In this document: one piece after another, positions 12,008-25,904 of the stretch
How positions within the stretch are numbered: the stretch's first letter is position 1
Layout of the letters: each line of letters opens with the position of its first letter
DNA from: Hyaloperonospora brassicae
Taxonomy: Eukaryota; Oomycota; Peronosporomycetes; Peronosporales; Peronosporaceae
Assembly: GCA_947650285.1 (NCBI GenBank)
Contig: CANTFL010001460.1
Coordinates: 1 to 64,000, forward strand
Direction of reading: 5' to 3'
DNA: 64,000 nt
Translations under genes and position numbers: made by a program
Notes under the pieces: generated by a model
What the model saw: only the letters and a program-made list of their open reading frames with translations
Databases searched by the model: none
What the model was told of the DNA's origin: nothing

Positions 12008-12612
12008 ATGCAGCTCGCACCATCAGTGTGGTGTCAATTGCAAGCCGCTGGGCATCCCCAGGAATTCGTACTGACTCGAGTACGCTCAGCGCTGACGGAT
12101 TCGATCTTTCAACACTCCGACGTGCTGTCGTTACATTTACTAACTTTGCAGCACTCGCCAGCGCGCGAATTCCTCCTCTTCTTCACCGGAGGGTCTTGTG
12201 GCAATCCGGGGCCTGGTATTGCCGGCTCCGTTATAGTCATAGTACAGGCCCGGACACACGCTGCTCTTGTCGTGCGGACAGCTAGCATAATACTTGGGCC
12301 ATCAACGATGGCGAACAACATGGCTGGATACTGTGGCCACGCCCTGCAGCAGACGAAATCCAGTGGTTGTGCACCTCTGCTCGTGATCGGAGACAGCGCC
12401 ATACTTGTCAGCCAGCGATGGCCTTCGCTGCAAACGTAGCGATCGATAATACCGAAAACTCAATTCAGGTCACACACCAAAACCCGGTGCATCGACCGAA
12501 GAATCCAAGAATTGCATCAGCTACGACGTCACTCGTTGGCTCGAGACGCCGATCAACGCCAACATCAGGCAGGCTACTCGCAGCGCGCAGTCCTTTCGTG
12601 ACCGGGCAATAG
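12008..12612 (+). pseudogene. RNase H domain relic of a retroelement
   Basis: The frame beginning at 12008 contains 'FFTGGSCGNPGPGIAGSVIV', a degraded RNase HI first strand (normal form F-D-G-G-S-x-G-N-P-G-P-G), then 'NNMAGYCGHALQQTKSSG' (normally N-N-x-A-E-Y) and 'LLVIGDSAILVSQ' (the Asp of the GDS motif is kept). The catalytic Asp of strand 1 is replaced by Thr and the Glu of the A-E-Y motif by Gly, so it is inactive. After an apparent internal deletion a second frame (to 12612) resumes with 'AANVAIDNTENSIQV', like the end of such domains. Probably the tail of a non-LTR element. Confidence 0.65.
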
Positions 12613-13186
12613 CAAGCGGCAGCTCTTAGTCATACGGTTAGCTCTGTGTGTTGTACTCCACTGCAAGGTGCTAGATGTGGTATTCCTCAGTAGCTACTCC
12701 TCTCTAGTCAGGGTATGGCTGGTCGCAGTCGAATCTTATCATGTACTCAAATTGCAACAACAAGAAGAAGAATGCAGCTCGCTTCGTGACAGGTGACACT
12801 CACAAGGATCTAAGACCCGACTTGGATATGTCAGCTGACTTACGATCGATCAACAAACTTGATTGGGATCTCATTTTCGACTGCCCGATACGATTTTTGA
12901 CGAAAGAGTCGCAATCGTGTTTTGGACGCCAATGACAATGACGTTTTAGCACCAATCATCGTCGAGATTTGGATGCCAGGGCGCTCTTCGACACGAATGA
13001 AGCCCTGCAACGAGCGGTTTGACTCAACTTTGGCCCACGAATTAGCAGTCACCGAGCCACGATTTATCGACGCACGCATTTTTGCTGCAACTGGATATGG
13101 GTTTGCATTTCAGCCAATCGCACTGCGAAACGTAAGGCCACACCCCCAGCACACAGCTCGGGACAGACAATTGAGCACGCGGCGCC

Positions 13187-13836
13187 ATGTACTCGGTCTG
13201 GACGCGCGCGAACTCCGTGTTCTTCGGGTCGCTCACGGCGCTCGCGATCATGTGCGCGCTCACGGCCTTCAGCACGTACCTGCACGAGTCCGCGCCGGTC
13301 GTGCGCCGCCTCGACCTCGTCAAGCTCCACTCGCTGCGCAATTACCGCGACAAAGCCGACCGCGCGACGCTTTCGTTCGCCCTCGACGCTGGTGCGGGCC
13401 GTGTCCGGGTGAAGTAACTCTTGTGTACCATTGGCGGTATGTACTGACGAGTATTGTGTGGTGTGCATTGCATGTTTGGTGGCCACAACCAACAGACCTG
13501 AGCTCGGTGTTCAACTGGAACGTCAAGCAGCTGTTCGTGTACGTGGTGGCCGAGTTCGCGAGCGCCAGCAACGCCCGCAACGAGGTCGTGATCTGGGACA
13601 AGATCGTGCAGACGAAGGAGGACGCGGGCCTCCTGCAGTTCCAAGAGGAGGGGGTCAAGTACTTTCTGGCCGACCAGCACGACGAGCTGCGAGGGGCCAA
13701 CGTGACCCTCCGACTCGAGTGGGACATTATGCCCGTGTGCGGTCGCATCTTTGTGCACACGGGTGCCACCAAGGCCAACTTTGCGCTGCCGGAAGAGTAC
13801 CAAGGCAAGGCGCCCAAGACTGGTGGACAATACTAG
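13187..13836 (+). CDS. SPC3: Signal peptidase complex subunit 3
   Basis: Two exons, 13187-13391 and 13496-13836, with a 104-bp GT-AG intron in phase 1; 181 aa, the usual size of SPC22/23 (about 180). It begins 'MYSVWTRANSVFFGSLTALA', a short cytosolic N-terminus running into a single signal-anchor helix (residues about 11-32). The lumenal domain carries family blocks 'LSSVFNWNVKQLFVYVVAEF', 'NEVVIWDKIV' and 'LRLEWDIMPVCGRIF'. The subunit is an ER-membrane glycoprotein that supports catalysis by the Sec11 subunit when signal peptides are removed. A longer open frame reaches up to 12922, but the conserved N-terminus fixes the start at 13187. The gene ends 160 bp from the convergent BAR-like gene. 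Confidence 0.95.
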
Positions 13837-13996
13837 AGATCGAGGGAGGGTGACAGGCAGAAGGGGGGGAGGAGAGGGATTGGACGGAGAGAGGAGACGC
13901 AATGGACGAAGCAGCTGTCACAAAGAGCCATGTCTGCTTGCAGTGGCTGTCGGTATTGGTAATGGCAAACACGCATCATTCTACTTGCTGCGGCAT

Positions 13997-16957
13997 TCAT
14001 TTGTGCTCAAAGCGGGCGCGCAGAGCTGCGACACCTGAGAGCGGTTTTGGTACCTTCTTTGGCGCGGATGGAAAGTCGTACGATACTGCTGCCGGAGACA
14101 ACGACGTTGCCCCAGTAGCGTCACTTCCGGTGCGGGGAAACGCCACGAAATCAATCTTGCCGTCCGAGTTCTCTTTCCGCCTCGATTTCATCCGCGCCGC
14201 CATCATCTTGATCTGGTGTGTAGGATCGACGGTATTGCGACTTGCATTGATCGCCTGCTCGGTCTCAGCTCTCAACACGGACGTGTCAATGCTCGCAACA
14301 GACCGCGCCTTGTGCAATTTCCGATGTCGCCTTCGTTCCGACTTTGCACCTCCGCTCTCGTCCGTAGCTAGGCCGGATTCGTGCCTCGAAACGTGCGAGT
14401 GCGTCCCATGTGTAGGTGGCAGATCGCCAGCCTCTATTCGAGCAGTCATGAAGACGTTGTCGCTTGAACGGTGTCGTAGCAAAGGACCCGCAGAGGTCGG
14501 CGGACGGCCAGGCGGTAGTGGTGGCTGTCTAGACTCCATCCTTGCGGGTACATGTACTGCCGTTGCTGCAGTGGATGCCGCCACGCCCTCTTCCTCCTCC
14601 TCATGGATGCGAAGACTTAGAGGTATGGTGCGCGCCAGCCGTAATTGGTCGTTAAACTTGCGCGAGTTCAAGTTCTTGCGACGCTTCGTTACCTTATCCT
14701 TTTGCCTCTCGCTGGACTCCGACGTGTCTTCGCCAATGCCCAAACGATGGCCCGATTCGTCTTCTGTCGAAGTACCGGATGTCCCGAACAAATTCTCCCA
14801 TGATTCGTCACCGTTCTCGCCAACGACTGTAGACGCGATCGTTTTCATTTCCTCAAAATCACGCACACTGCCAGCGTACGATGCCGTCATTGATCCCTCC
14901 ATTATCGTCGTGGCAGTCGACGCGCTCGATTCTCTACGTTTGCGACCAAACTTTGACACATTGCCGTCGAAATCAGCATCACTACTTCCACCATCACTTG
15001 AGAACGACGGCCAGTCCGGCAGAGTGAATGATGTCGGGGGGAACTGCACATCGGCAGTTCGTTTAGCGGGGACCCGACTACTACTGCTACGGTCAGACTG
15101 CCGACCATCACGTTCAAAAGTATGTTGCCAGTCGTCGTCGTCATATTCCATCGGCTCTTGTCGCTTCTCCTCGTACTCATCCTCTTGTGACCGGTCCAGA
15201 ACCATGCTCCGAACTGATGAGTATATACTGATGCGCTGGTCTTCGCCCAGTTCGTATGCAAAGCACACGCTGTGCGCGTACTGAAGAAGCTGTCGTCGAG
15301 AGAAGCCAAAGCTGGAAAGATGATATAGGTAAGCCGAAGCCTGCCCATAGATGACGTTGTGCACGTCCAATACCTTTTGTGCGCGTTCAGCATCGGCCAA
15401 ATAATACCATGGCGTGTCCATCGGCGCCTTGTTGAGCTCCTCCGCCACACTTTCCAACAACGCATCGCCCCAAAACATACCCACGCGCCACGCCCCGTGG
15501 TCTTTCAGCGCTGCATGCAGATACTCCTGGCCATCCTTGCTCGTCTTGCGGTAAAAGGTCTGCAGCATATTCATGAGGTGCATGGTCGTACGCGTGTCAT
15601 GCTGTGCAACACAAGCATCCAACAGAAAACGCAACGCTGCGGCGAGTCGAGAAAATCCGTCGCGTGAGAGCTCGCGGTCGTGCACTCGCTGGTGTCGAAG
15701 GCAGTCTAAAATAATGCGTCGCACGACCCCAAGGCGATACACTGACTGCGCGCCTGAAGCTGACGCATCTGTGAACTTGCTGCGGTGTTTCAGTGATGAA
15801 CTAGTACCGGAAGAAGCTTGTGCAGCATGAGAAACGAGAGCTGCCTCTGGCTCGATAAAGCAACTGGAGACAAAGTCCTTGATAATCTCGACGTCCTTCT
15901 CAGACACGCCCAAAGTCTTGAGCTTTGCGAGTTCTTTAGACGAGCGCGAACCTGTCAAGCAGCTACCTGGCTCAGCTGACTGCCGCAACTGGTGTTCGTT
16001 GCGCCACGACACACGATGCCATTCCATCACACTCAAAGCCTTTGCATGGCGGTGCGTCAACTCTGGTGCCATGCTGTCGACAATGTACTGCTGTACGACA
16101 GAGTTGCGGTCCATTGCCTTGAGCGTGTTTTGCAGATCCGTCATGACTTCAATCTCTGCCTGCAGAATCGCGACTTTCGTCTCGACAAACTGTCCAATGA
16201 CAATCAACAGCGTATCCAGTCGGTCTTCCTCCACGCTCTGCGACAAGTCCGTCGCTTCTTCCACCACTTCATCGCGCCTTGCAATGGCCCGTATCAACGC
16301 ACTACGTGCGTCGTCGTACTCTACCCCAGCCGCTTCGTCTTCCGCAACGGCGCTCGAAAAGCGGCACTGCGCGACTTGGAACGCCTTCTTCACTTCCGGA
16401 TTCGTCGGCTGCACTTGGTACGTGGCTTCATTGGCAGCGAGCACTGCTCGCCAGTGCGCGAGCTCGTCTGCCGCGCGCGTGACGCGGCCTCTCGCCTTGT
16501 CCATCTTCTTCTCGGCCCCCTGCACGTCCGCGACGCAGCGCTGGACAAAGTTGTACACGTCCTTCGCCCAGCGCCGCGACTTGCCCGAGTCCTCGAGCGG
16601 CTTCGTCATGTCCATGTACGCCTTACTGGCCGCCAAGTGCTTCGTGCCCAACACGTGGCTGTACGTGCGCATCTGCGCGAAAAAGTCCTGGAAACACGAC
16701 TGCGCGACCTCTTGCGGCTGCAGCGCCGGCAGACAGGCGTCGCTCAAGTGCGTCTGCGCGACCATCTGCTGCGTGGCCGACGCGGCCTTGAGGTACTTGC
16801 GCAGCTGCTTGCGGACTTTGACGCCGCTGTCGACGCGCGCGCTGATGCGCACGAACGGCACGTGGCGGAACGACGGGACGCACGAGCAGTCGATGGGCGC
16901 GCGGGTCGGGCGCTGGCCCAACATGTACGGCGGTGCCGGCACGAGGGGCGTCGCCAT
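13997..16957 (-). CDS. BAR-like coiled-coil protein with SBF2-like region
   Basis: Single-exon frame of 986 codons. Residues about 45-320 are long amphipathic helices, e.g. 'DVYNFVQRCVADVQGAEKKM' and 'EVMTDLQNTLKAMDRNSVVQ', in the order expected for an F-BAR/IMD-type membrane-bending dimerisation domain. Residues about 350-590 form a second helical domain ('MLQTFYRKTSKDGQEYLHAA', 'ALKDHGAWRVGMFWGDALLE') that reminds me of the SBF2/KIAA0513-type region. Residues 600-986 are Ser/Arg/Glu-rich and probably disordered. A role in membrane remodelling or trafficking is inferred from fold type only. Codon usage is biased to G/C at third positions, so long antisense frames exist (13902-15284, 15879-16988); these are shadows. 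The start is the first ATG; the upstream region is polypurine-rich. Confidence 0.75.
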   Translation of the reverse strand: MATPLVPAPPYMLGQRPTRAPIDCSCVPSFRHVPFVRISARVDSGVKVRKQLRKYLKAASATQQMVAQTHLSDACLPALQPQEVAQSCFQDFFAQMRTYSHVLGTKHLAASKAYMDMTKPLEDSGKSRRWAKDVYNFVQRCVADVQGAEKKMDKARGRVTRAADELAHWRAVLAANEATYQVQPTNPEVKKAFQVAQCRFSSAVAEDEAAGVEYDDARSALIRAIARRDEVVEEATDLSQSVEEDRLDTLLIVIGQFVETKVAILQAEIEVMTDLQNTLKAMDRNSVVQQYIVDSMAPELTHRHAKALSVMEWHRVSWRNEHQLRQSAEPGSCLTGSRSSKELAKLKTLGVSEKDVEIIKDFVSSCFIEPEAALVSHAAQASSGTSSSLKHRSKFTDASASGAQSVYRLGVVRRIILDCLRHQRVHDRELSRDGFSRLAAALRFLLDACVAQHDTRTTMHLMNMLQTFYRKTSKDGQEYLHAALKDHGAWRVGMFWGDALLESVAEELNKAPMDTPWYYLADAERAQKVLDVHNVIYGQASAYLYHLSSFGFSRRQLLQYAHSVCFAYELGEDQRISIYSSVRSMVLDRSQEDEYEEKRQEPMEYDDDDWQHTFERDGRQSDRSSSSRVPAKRTADVQFPPTSFTLPDWPSFSSDGGSSDADFDGNVSKFGRKRRESSASTATTIMEGSMTASYAGSVRDFEEMKTIASTVVGENGDESWENLFGTSGTSTEDESGHRLGIGEDTSESSERQKDKVTKRRKNLNSRKFNDQLRLARTIPLSLRIHEEEEEGVAASTAATAVHVPARMESRQPPLPPGRPPTSAGPLLRHRSSDNVFMTARIEAGDLPPTHGTHSHVSRHESGLATDESGGAKSERRRHRKLHKARSVASIDTSVLRAETEQAINASRNTVDPTHQIKMMAARMKSRRKENSDGKIDFVAFPRTGSDATGATSLSPAAVSYDFPSAPKKVPKPLSGVAALRARFEHK

Positions 16958-17216
16958 GGGCTCGAGCAGACGGACGGACGACGTGTAGTGGCGGCGTGGA
17001 GGGGAAAAAAGTGACGCTTCGAGTTGTTTTGTTGGGCCGACCGACCGGCTCTGCCGCCAGGTGTTGTTGTGGCGGCGCTGGCGGAGGCTTAAAAAGCGAA
17101 AAGGAGCGCGAAAAAGCAGACTTGAGGGAAAGAAATAGAAACGGAGGAGAGGCGACGCGACGCTCGGCGCGGACAGAGCGAAAAGTAGCGAAAGACCACG
17201 TCACAGGCTTCAGAAG

Positions 17217-17435
17217 ATGGGACCGATTCGTCACGAGCGTTGCGAAACCAGCACTGGATCTCTGGCTCGCTGCCTCGTTTGCCTGGGTGCTTTGCTTTTT
17301 CTTGCGAACGTGATACAAACGGTGTGTACGAGCAGCCAGCAGCAGCAGCAGCAGCAACGTGGCCGTCTGTTCGACGAGAGAAGTATGGCATTGCTCGACG
17401 AACTCACGGGGAAACTGCGCAGAGTGCTCGGATAA
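17217..17435 (+). CDS. Possible small membrane protein with polyGln
   Basis: The 72-codon frame reads basic N-terminus, one hydrophobic helix 'CLVCLGALLFLANVIQTVC' (residues about 18-36), a run of seven Gln, then an amphipathic helix 'SMALLDELTGKLRRVLG'. It starts 259 bp from the BAR-like gene in divergent orientation. The ordered organisation (basic, membrane, spacer, amphipathic) suggests a real micro-protein, but there is no recognised family, and CAG repeats create open frames by chance. Confidence 0.3.
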   Translation: MGPIRHERCETSTGSLARCLVCLGALLFLANVIQTVCTSSQQQQQQQRGRLFDERSMALLDELTGKLRRVLG

Positions 17436-18165
17436 GTACTCCCGACTCGAACGCTTGACGATATGCTTGCTGGGACAGGCCGTCTCGAAAATGAATGGGC
17501 TGGACTTACCGTAGCTGCTTACGTGATGAACGCCAGCCAATACGACGCAACACGCACGAGTGCGATGACCTTGAGAGACGAGAGCACATGGACGGCATCC
17601 AAGATGAAGGTGGCGGTGGCTTGATCCACGCCACAAAAGTGTGGCAGGTCTTGGATCCATGTGTTTGGCTTAGTCGACAGTCTACCACACGCACGACCAA
17701 TACTATCCTCGCCCTCGAGAGTGGCAAGACTAACCAGTACTCTGCGTGTATATGTATCTCCCACATCAATTATCGGATGCACAGCGAGTTTCGCCATTAC
17801 GAGACGAACATGCCACCGGTCTTTTGCTGAGAGATGCGGACTTGCGTGATGCCTGCTTCTGCCATCACGCGCAGTTTAGACCTGTCAGTTACAAACGGTA
17901 CGATAAAAATAGGTACGCGCAAATACGAATGTAAACTATCTGACATCGTGTTGCCATGCGACAAAAACACGGTCAGCGCACAATTGCGAAGGACTAAACC
18001 TGGAATGAAATACTCCCACACACATTTGAGCGGACCTAATCAGCTTCAGCGTCTCGCAAAAAGCGGACGTTTTCGTTGCCGTCACCTTAGCGCAACATCC
18101 TCAGGATTTACACACAAGGGGGAATCGAAAACGAAAAATCTTGCTGCCAGTAGCTCCGAGACGTC
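17436..18165. other. Unassigned spacer upstream of PSMB3
   Basis: Two minus-strand frames (18021-17797, 74 codons; 17797-17519, 92 codons) meet at a TAATG stop/start overlap, and a plus frame of 149 codons (17834-18283) overlaps the PSMB3 start. None shows a recognisable motif. I see no supported gene. Confidence 0.4.
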
Positions 18166-18973
18166 ATGGTACGCGACTGCGGGCACGATCCACGCAATGC
18201 CGTGTACATACGTGCGCTCTGTACAACGGTCGCCTCGTCTAACTCCTTTGCTTCTCTCTCTCCTCTCGCTTTTCCCTGAGTAGTCCATCTTATCGTACAA
18301 TGGCGCAGCGATCATCGCGATGGCGGGCAAAGATTGCGTCGGTATTGCATGGTACGCCTCTATTTAGTCATACAATGGTCGTTTTGCGTCTTTTTTGCGT
18401 GACTGATTTGTGTCAACGAACGCCTCCAGTGACACCAGACTAGGGCTACAGGCGCAGACCGTGGCCATGGACTTCCAAAAGGTGTTCCGCGTGACGGACA
18501 AGACGTTTCTGGGCCTCGCGGGCTTGGCCACCGACGTCCAGTCCGTCTCGCAGCTGCTCAAGTTCAAGATCAACATGTACAAGATGAACGAAGAGCGGGA
18601 CATCAAGCCCAAGACACTGAGCGCGCTGCTGTCGAATATGATGTACGAGAAGAGGTTCGGTCCGTGGTTTGTCGAGCCCGTCATTGCTGGCTTGACCGAG
18701 AACAACGAGCCGTTCCTGTCCAGTATGGACTGCTTGGGCTGCGAGATGATGACCAAGGACTTTGTCGTGGCTGGAACGATGGAGGAGGCGCTGTACGGCA
18801 TGTGCGAGTCCATGTACAAGCCCGACATGGAGGAGGAGGATCTCTTTGAGACGCTCTCGCAGTGTCTGTTGTCTGCTTGCAACCGTGACGCACTCTCTGG
18901 CTGGGGCGCTGTCGTGCACATCATTACACCCAAAGGTATCACGTCGAAGAAGTTGCTGGCACGCCAGGATTAG
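18166..18973 (+). CDS. PSMB3: Proteasome subunit beta type-3
   Basis: Three coding exons: 18166-18168 (only the ATG), 18284-18351 and 18430-18973; introns 115 and 78 bp, GT-AG. Product 204 aa (family about 205). After Met the protein reads S-I-L-S-Y-N-G-A-A, then 'IAMAGKDCVGIACDTRLG' across the second junction, then 'LLKFKINMYKMNEERDIKP', 'YEKRFGPWFVEPVIAGL' and 'MYGMCESMYKPDMEEEDL', all diagnostic of beta-3. It is a non-catalytic subunit of the 20S core beta ring; no propeptide or catalytic Thr1 is expected or present. The first exon was chosen because an in-frame TAG directly precedes TCC-ATC at 18284, that TAG fits a 3' splice site (GAGTAG), and the only nearby ATG followed by GTACGC is at 18166. 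Confidence 0.93.
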
Positions 18974-19263
18974 GCCGTGCGAGTAGAGGAGGTCGTGCCA
19001 AAGCGTTTTGCCGAGCGTCATGCTGCAATCACTCGTCTTGAGTGGAAGTAGTGGTGAAGTGGTAGATCAGCACAAGGCGTCGCCTTACGAAAGAGACCGC
19101 ATGCTGCAAGTGAGGAAGTAAGTAAGCGGGACACCAATAAAGGCGTGACGACACCAATTATTGTAGTGGGTCACATTGTGATGACTACCACTGTCCTGTC
19201 TGGTCGAACATTTCGAGGTGCGTGACGTGGTGCACACCACCACTTCCCGCATCACCTGAGCTT

Positions 19264-22492
<3,229 letters not shown>

Positions 22493-22968
22493 ACAACCGC
22501 ATTTATCTTTGAGCAACTCTGATCCGATTGCTTGGTGCATTGACAGTTCCATTGGTATTATAATCACTGTGTCGCTTTTGCTATTCTGACCATTCACGTG
22601 AATTTGTACCTCTACGTTTCGTTGTTTCGTTCTGCTGTTCACTGTTCTGAGCAAGGATTCGTAACATGTTGAAGTAGCCAGAGTTGGTTGTTGTAAACAA
22701 GGGGCTCGACATCCCGGTAGGCGCTCTTGAGCTGGTGGTTTTGGCCAGTGAAACGATCGCCATTCCCGTCGAAGTGAAGCGTCTCGTGCTGGTGGATGTC
22801 TGTTAACTGAGCGCTCGACTTTTGTCAGTGCTACAATTTTGAGCACGACGGGACGGATCTTGCTCGGGCGGGAGCTGCTGCCTACTGCAAAACACGTTTT
22901 TGGTTGGGCCTCGCAGGTCGTTCAGCTGCCCTGCCGGTTTATTGTAGATGTCACGTGCCGTTTGCCAC
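22493..22968. other. 3' flank of U2SURP, no gene recognised
   Basis: Only short frames on both strands without recognisable motifs. Confidence 0.5.
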
Positions 22969-22969
22969 C

Positions 22970-24389
22970 ATATAGGGCCCCGGCCATTCCCAAATTTTCA
23001 CGGTTCAGCTCAAGCCAGTCTTTTTCCCTTCGGGGCAGTCACGTCGGAGGGAATCCTCCCCTTGGGGAGCCGACGTGGTCGAAGATCTGACGCGGGCACG
23101 CTGCACTCGCAGTTGCGGGTGTGGGCGTAGGAGACCGACGGGTCGCGCAAGCGGCCCTAGCAGGGGTATTTTACGGACTGGAGGCGTACCCCGCGCCACG
23201 TGTCGCCGCTGCGGCGAGCGCACACTCCACGTCAAGGGGCCGCGCGAGCGGCTGAAGGGGCCACCATCGCAGATGGTTGAGCTCCTCGGAGAGATATACG
23301 GCGGGTTGGCGTTCTCCACGCCACGCAGTCACTTCGGTGATCGCACTCCACGTCGGGGGCCGCGCAAGCGGCTGTAGGGAGCCACAATCGCAGATGGTTG
23401 AGCTCCTCGGAGAGATATACGGCGGGTTGGCGTTCTCCACGCCACGCAGTCACTTCGGTGATCGCACTCCACGTCGGGGGCCGCGCAAGCGGCTGAAGGG
23501 GGCCACCATCGCAGATGGTTGAGCTCCTCGGAGAGATATACGGCGGGTTGGCGTTCTCCACGCCACGCAGTCACTTCGGTGATCGCACTCCACGTCGGGG
23601 GCCGCGCAAGCGGCTGAAGGGGGCCACCATCGCAGATGGTTGAGCTCCTCGGAGAGATAGACGGCGGGTTGGCGTTCTCCACGCCACGCAGTCACTTCGG
23701 TGATCGCACTCCACGTCGGGGGCCGCGCAAGCGGCTGTAGGGAGCCACCATCGCAGATGGTTGAGCTCCTCGGAGAGATATACGGCGGGTTGGCGTTCTC
23801 CACGCCACGCAGTCACTTCGGTGATCGCACTCCACGTCGGGGGCCGCGCAAGCGGCTGAAGGGGGCCACCATCGCAGATGGTTGAGCTCCTCGGAGAGAT
23901 AGACGGCGGGTTGGCGTTCTCCACGCCACGCAGTCACTTCGGTGATCGCACTCCACGTCAAGGGGCCGCGCGAGCGGCTGAAGGGGCCACCATCGCAGAT
24001 GGTTGAGCTCCTCGGAGAGATATATGGCGGGTTGGCGTTCTCCACGCCACGCAGTCACTTCGGTGTTCGCACTCCACGTCGGGGGCCGCGCAAGCGGTCC
24101 TAAAGGGGTTTGTTGCCTTATATGGCAGCATACCCGCGTTGTACGTGCTGCCGCTCCGGCGGTACGCATGTCCCCAGTCTACTTGGTCGCGCCAGCGGTC
24201 ATGATTGACTCGTAGTTGGCTTCGGTAGGAGGGTCTCTGACCTCGTTGCCGTCGCCCCTGGCTCTACGGAGCCCTTTAGTTGTCGACCCGATACCCGGGC
24301 CGTACTTCTTGTCACACTTATCAGTCGTTAGTTATCATAATAATGGACGTACTTGACACCACCACCACCACCATATAGGGCCCCGGCCT
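22970..24389. repeat. Segment bounded by direct repeats CACCATATAGGGCCCCGGCC
   Basis: The 20-bp sequence CACCATATAGGGCCCCGGCC occurs at about 22970-22989 and again at about 24370-24389, enclosing the 121-bp satellite array and its flanks. It contains the palindrome GGGCCC. A terminal direct repeat around tandem repeats could mark a non-autonomous mobile segment or the site of array formation; which one is not decided by the sequence. Confidence 0.7.
23215..24100. repeat. 121-bp tandem satellite, about seven units
   Basis: The anchor ATGGTTGAGCTCCTCGG recurs at 23273, 23394, 23515, 23636, 23757, 23878 and 23999, an exact 121-bp period. Units are nearly identical. The first and last share the variant CAAGGGGCCGCGCGAGCGG, whereas the middle units have CGGGGGCCGCGCAAGCGG. 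Because 121 is not a multiple of three, each frame cycles through the unit, which explains the overlapping 117-codon minus-strand frames; these are not genes. Confidence 0.95.
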
Positions 24390-25904
24390 CCCTCAGTCAG
24401 CACGATTTGCACTTGCAACTGACCAACTGCGAAACTTCAAACAGTTTCGACGTACGTATCGGATCAGACGGATGCAAAGAGGCTGAGCATGCGAAGAAAG
24501 TGACGGTGGGACGAGATGACATCGGTAGACCTTCCGCCAGTACAAACGCATTAGCTATAAACATGGACGGATGAAACACAACAACGTCTCTCCTGCTGAC
24601 GTGAATGTTTCCCAGCGGTCCCAACTGCAGCCATGGCCGCCGTGTGTGCCAATGAAGCCAATCCGAGATGGACTTTTCTACTGTAGTTTGCTTGCGGTCT
24701 TGCAGCTGCCACTCCACCACTGCTTAGGAGAAAGTGCATCATCAAGAATCCGGGAGATGTAGCCACAAAATGTCTCAAGCTCTGCAGCGCACGTGCGTAG
24801 CGATCGCATATGCAGATGACTTTGTGGATTTTGCAAAGCGCAAAGAAAGTGAGCCGGCCATCGTGCGAAGGCACGTCCCTGTTGTGAGGGAGGGTGTGTG
24901 AGAGAGAGAAGAAGCCCATTTGTCTATTATTCGTTCTTTACGGTGCGCGAGATGTGAACACCGGATGACTCACGGTATGATCGTGGGTGTGTCCCAGTGG
25001 AAGCTGCAGAACCTCTACTAGTTTCACGCTCGGTTCAGCAACAAGGTGTATCCAAACAGCGTGGTGCCCACGCGTGGTGACGCTAAGTCCAATACATTCG
25101 CTCTGCAATGACTCGTAGTTGGCCTACGCAGGAAGCCCCGAAACCTGAGGATGCGGCCGTCAATACTCGACCATGGCTGCTCAATTAACAGCTGCATTCT
25201 CGTCTGCCCAGACCTCCGCTTGACACATCGTTGCGAGGATGGCGCACGTTGCGTTTTTGTATGCATTTCTCAGTCGTTGAAGCCCGATGGGCACCTTAAA
25301 CGCGTGTCGCGATTGCACACGATGTTGCTTCTGCCTCGATGTGTCTGGTCACGAGCATCGACGTCGCTCTCCCTTGCTTTCCCATGAGCTGTCGACGGCT
25401 AAGCACCTTTCAATGTACATCTTCGTACACGACCCAAGTTGACACATTCTTGCGACTGCATAAGAGCTCAAAGACGCCGTCGCCACGACATTGTAAAGAC
25501 GTGACATATCTCGCCGAACCTTCGCACGGCTGCATCGTAGGCACGTGTGGCGCTCGCCGGCCGAAGTTGTCGCCCGCCGTTTCGTGTGCATTTCGTCCAT
25601 CTCCTGCACCGTCTGGCGAGTGGGTTGTCAAGTTGCGCCGTCTTTTGCGGGGGAGCTTGATTTTTACCTGACCGACTCTCTCGGACGCTCCGTCCCCTGC
25701 CCCCGTCCGTCCGTCCGTCCGTCGTCCCACTTTCCCCCTCCGGCCGATTCCATAGACGGCGCGCGCAAACTTTTCGCCCTGATCCGGTCCTCACTTCGCA
25801 CACCCACTCAGTCACTCGCTCACTCACTCACTGTGCTTGCGGGAGTATTAACTATCACGGGAGACGTCGTCCGAGCCGCACGGGAGACCGACAGACCGAT
25901 CGAT
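24390..25904. other. Spacer with a possible non-LTR RT relic
   Basis: No complete gene. The plus-strand frame from about 24770 reads 'CVAIAYADDFVDFAK', close to the Y-A-D-D box of non-LTR reverse transcriptases, then ends within 45 codons at about 24903. A run of CCGT repeats lies near 25706-25723. Confidence 0.35.

Noticed and set aside
12922..13186. N-terminal extension of the SPC3 frame
   Set aside because: The conserved family N-terminus (M-Y-S-V-W-T-R-A-N) begins at 13187 in another phase; the longer frame is chance.
13902..16988. Long plus-strand frames (460, 369 and 340 codons) over 13.9-17.0 kb
   Set aside because: They are complements of the 986-codon minus gene, whose product has coherent helical domains; GC-rich third positions open the antisense frames.
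16623..17660. 345-codon minus frame upstream of the BAR-like gene
   Set aside because: It reads the BAR-like N-terminus in a wrong phase and the CAG repeat as polyLeu; chance frame.
17519..18021. Two minus frames joined by TAATG as a reinitiation pair
   Set aside because: Eukaryotic context, no recognisable domain, overlap by chance is likely.
23215..24100. CRISPR-like array
   Set aside because: Contiguous identical 121-bp units without unique spacers, in a eukaryotic genome.
23171..24169. Series of 117-codon minus frames repeating M-E-N-A-N-P-P
   Set aside because: Produced by the 121-bp satellite read in rotating frames; no gene.
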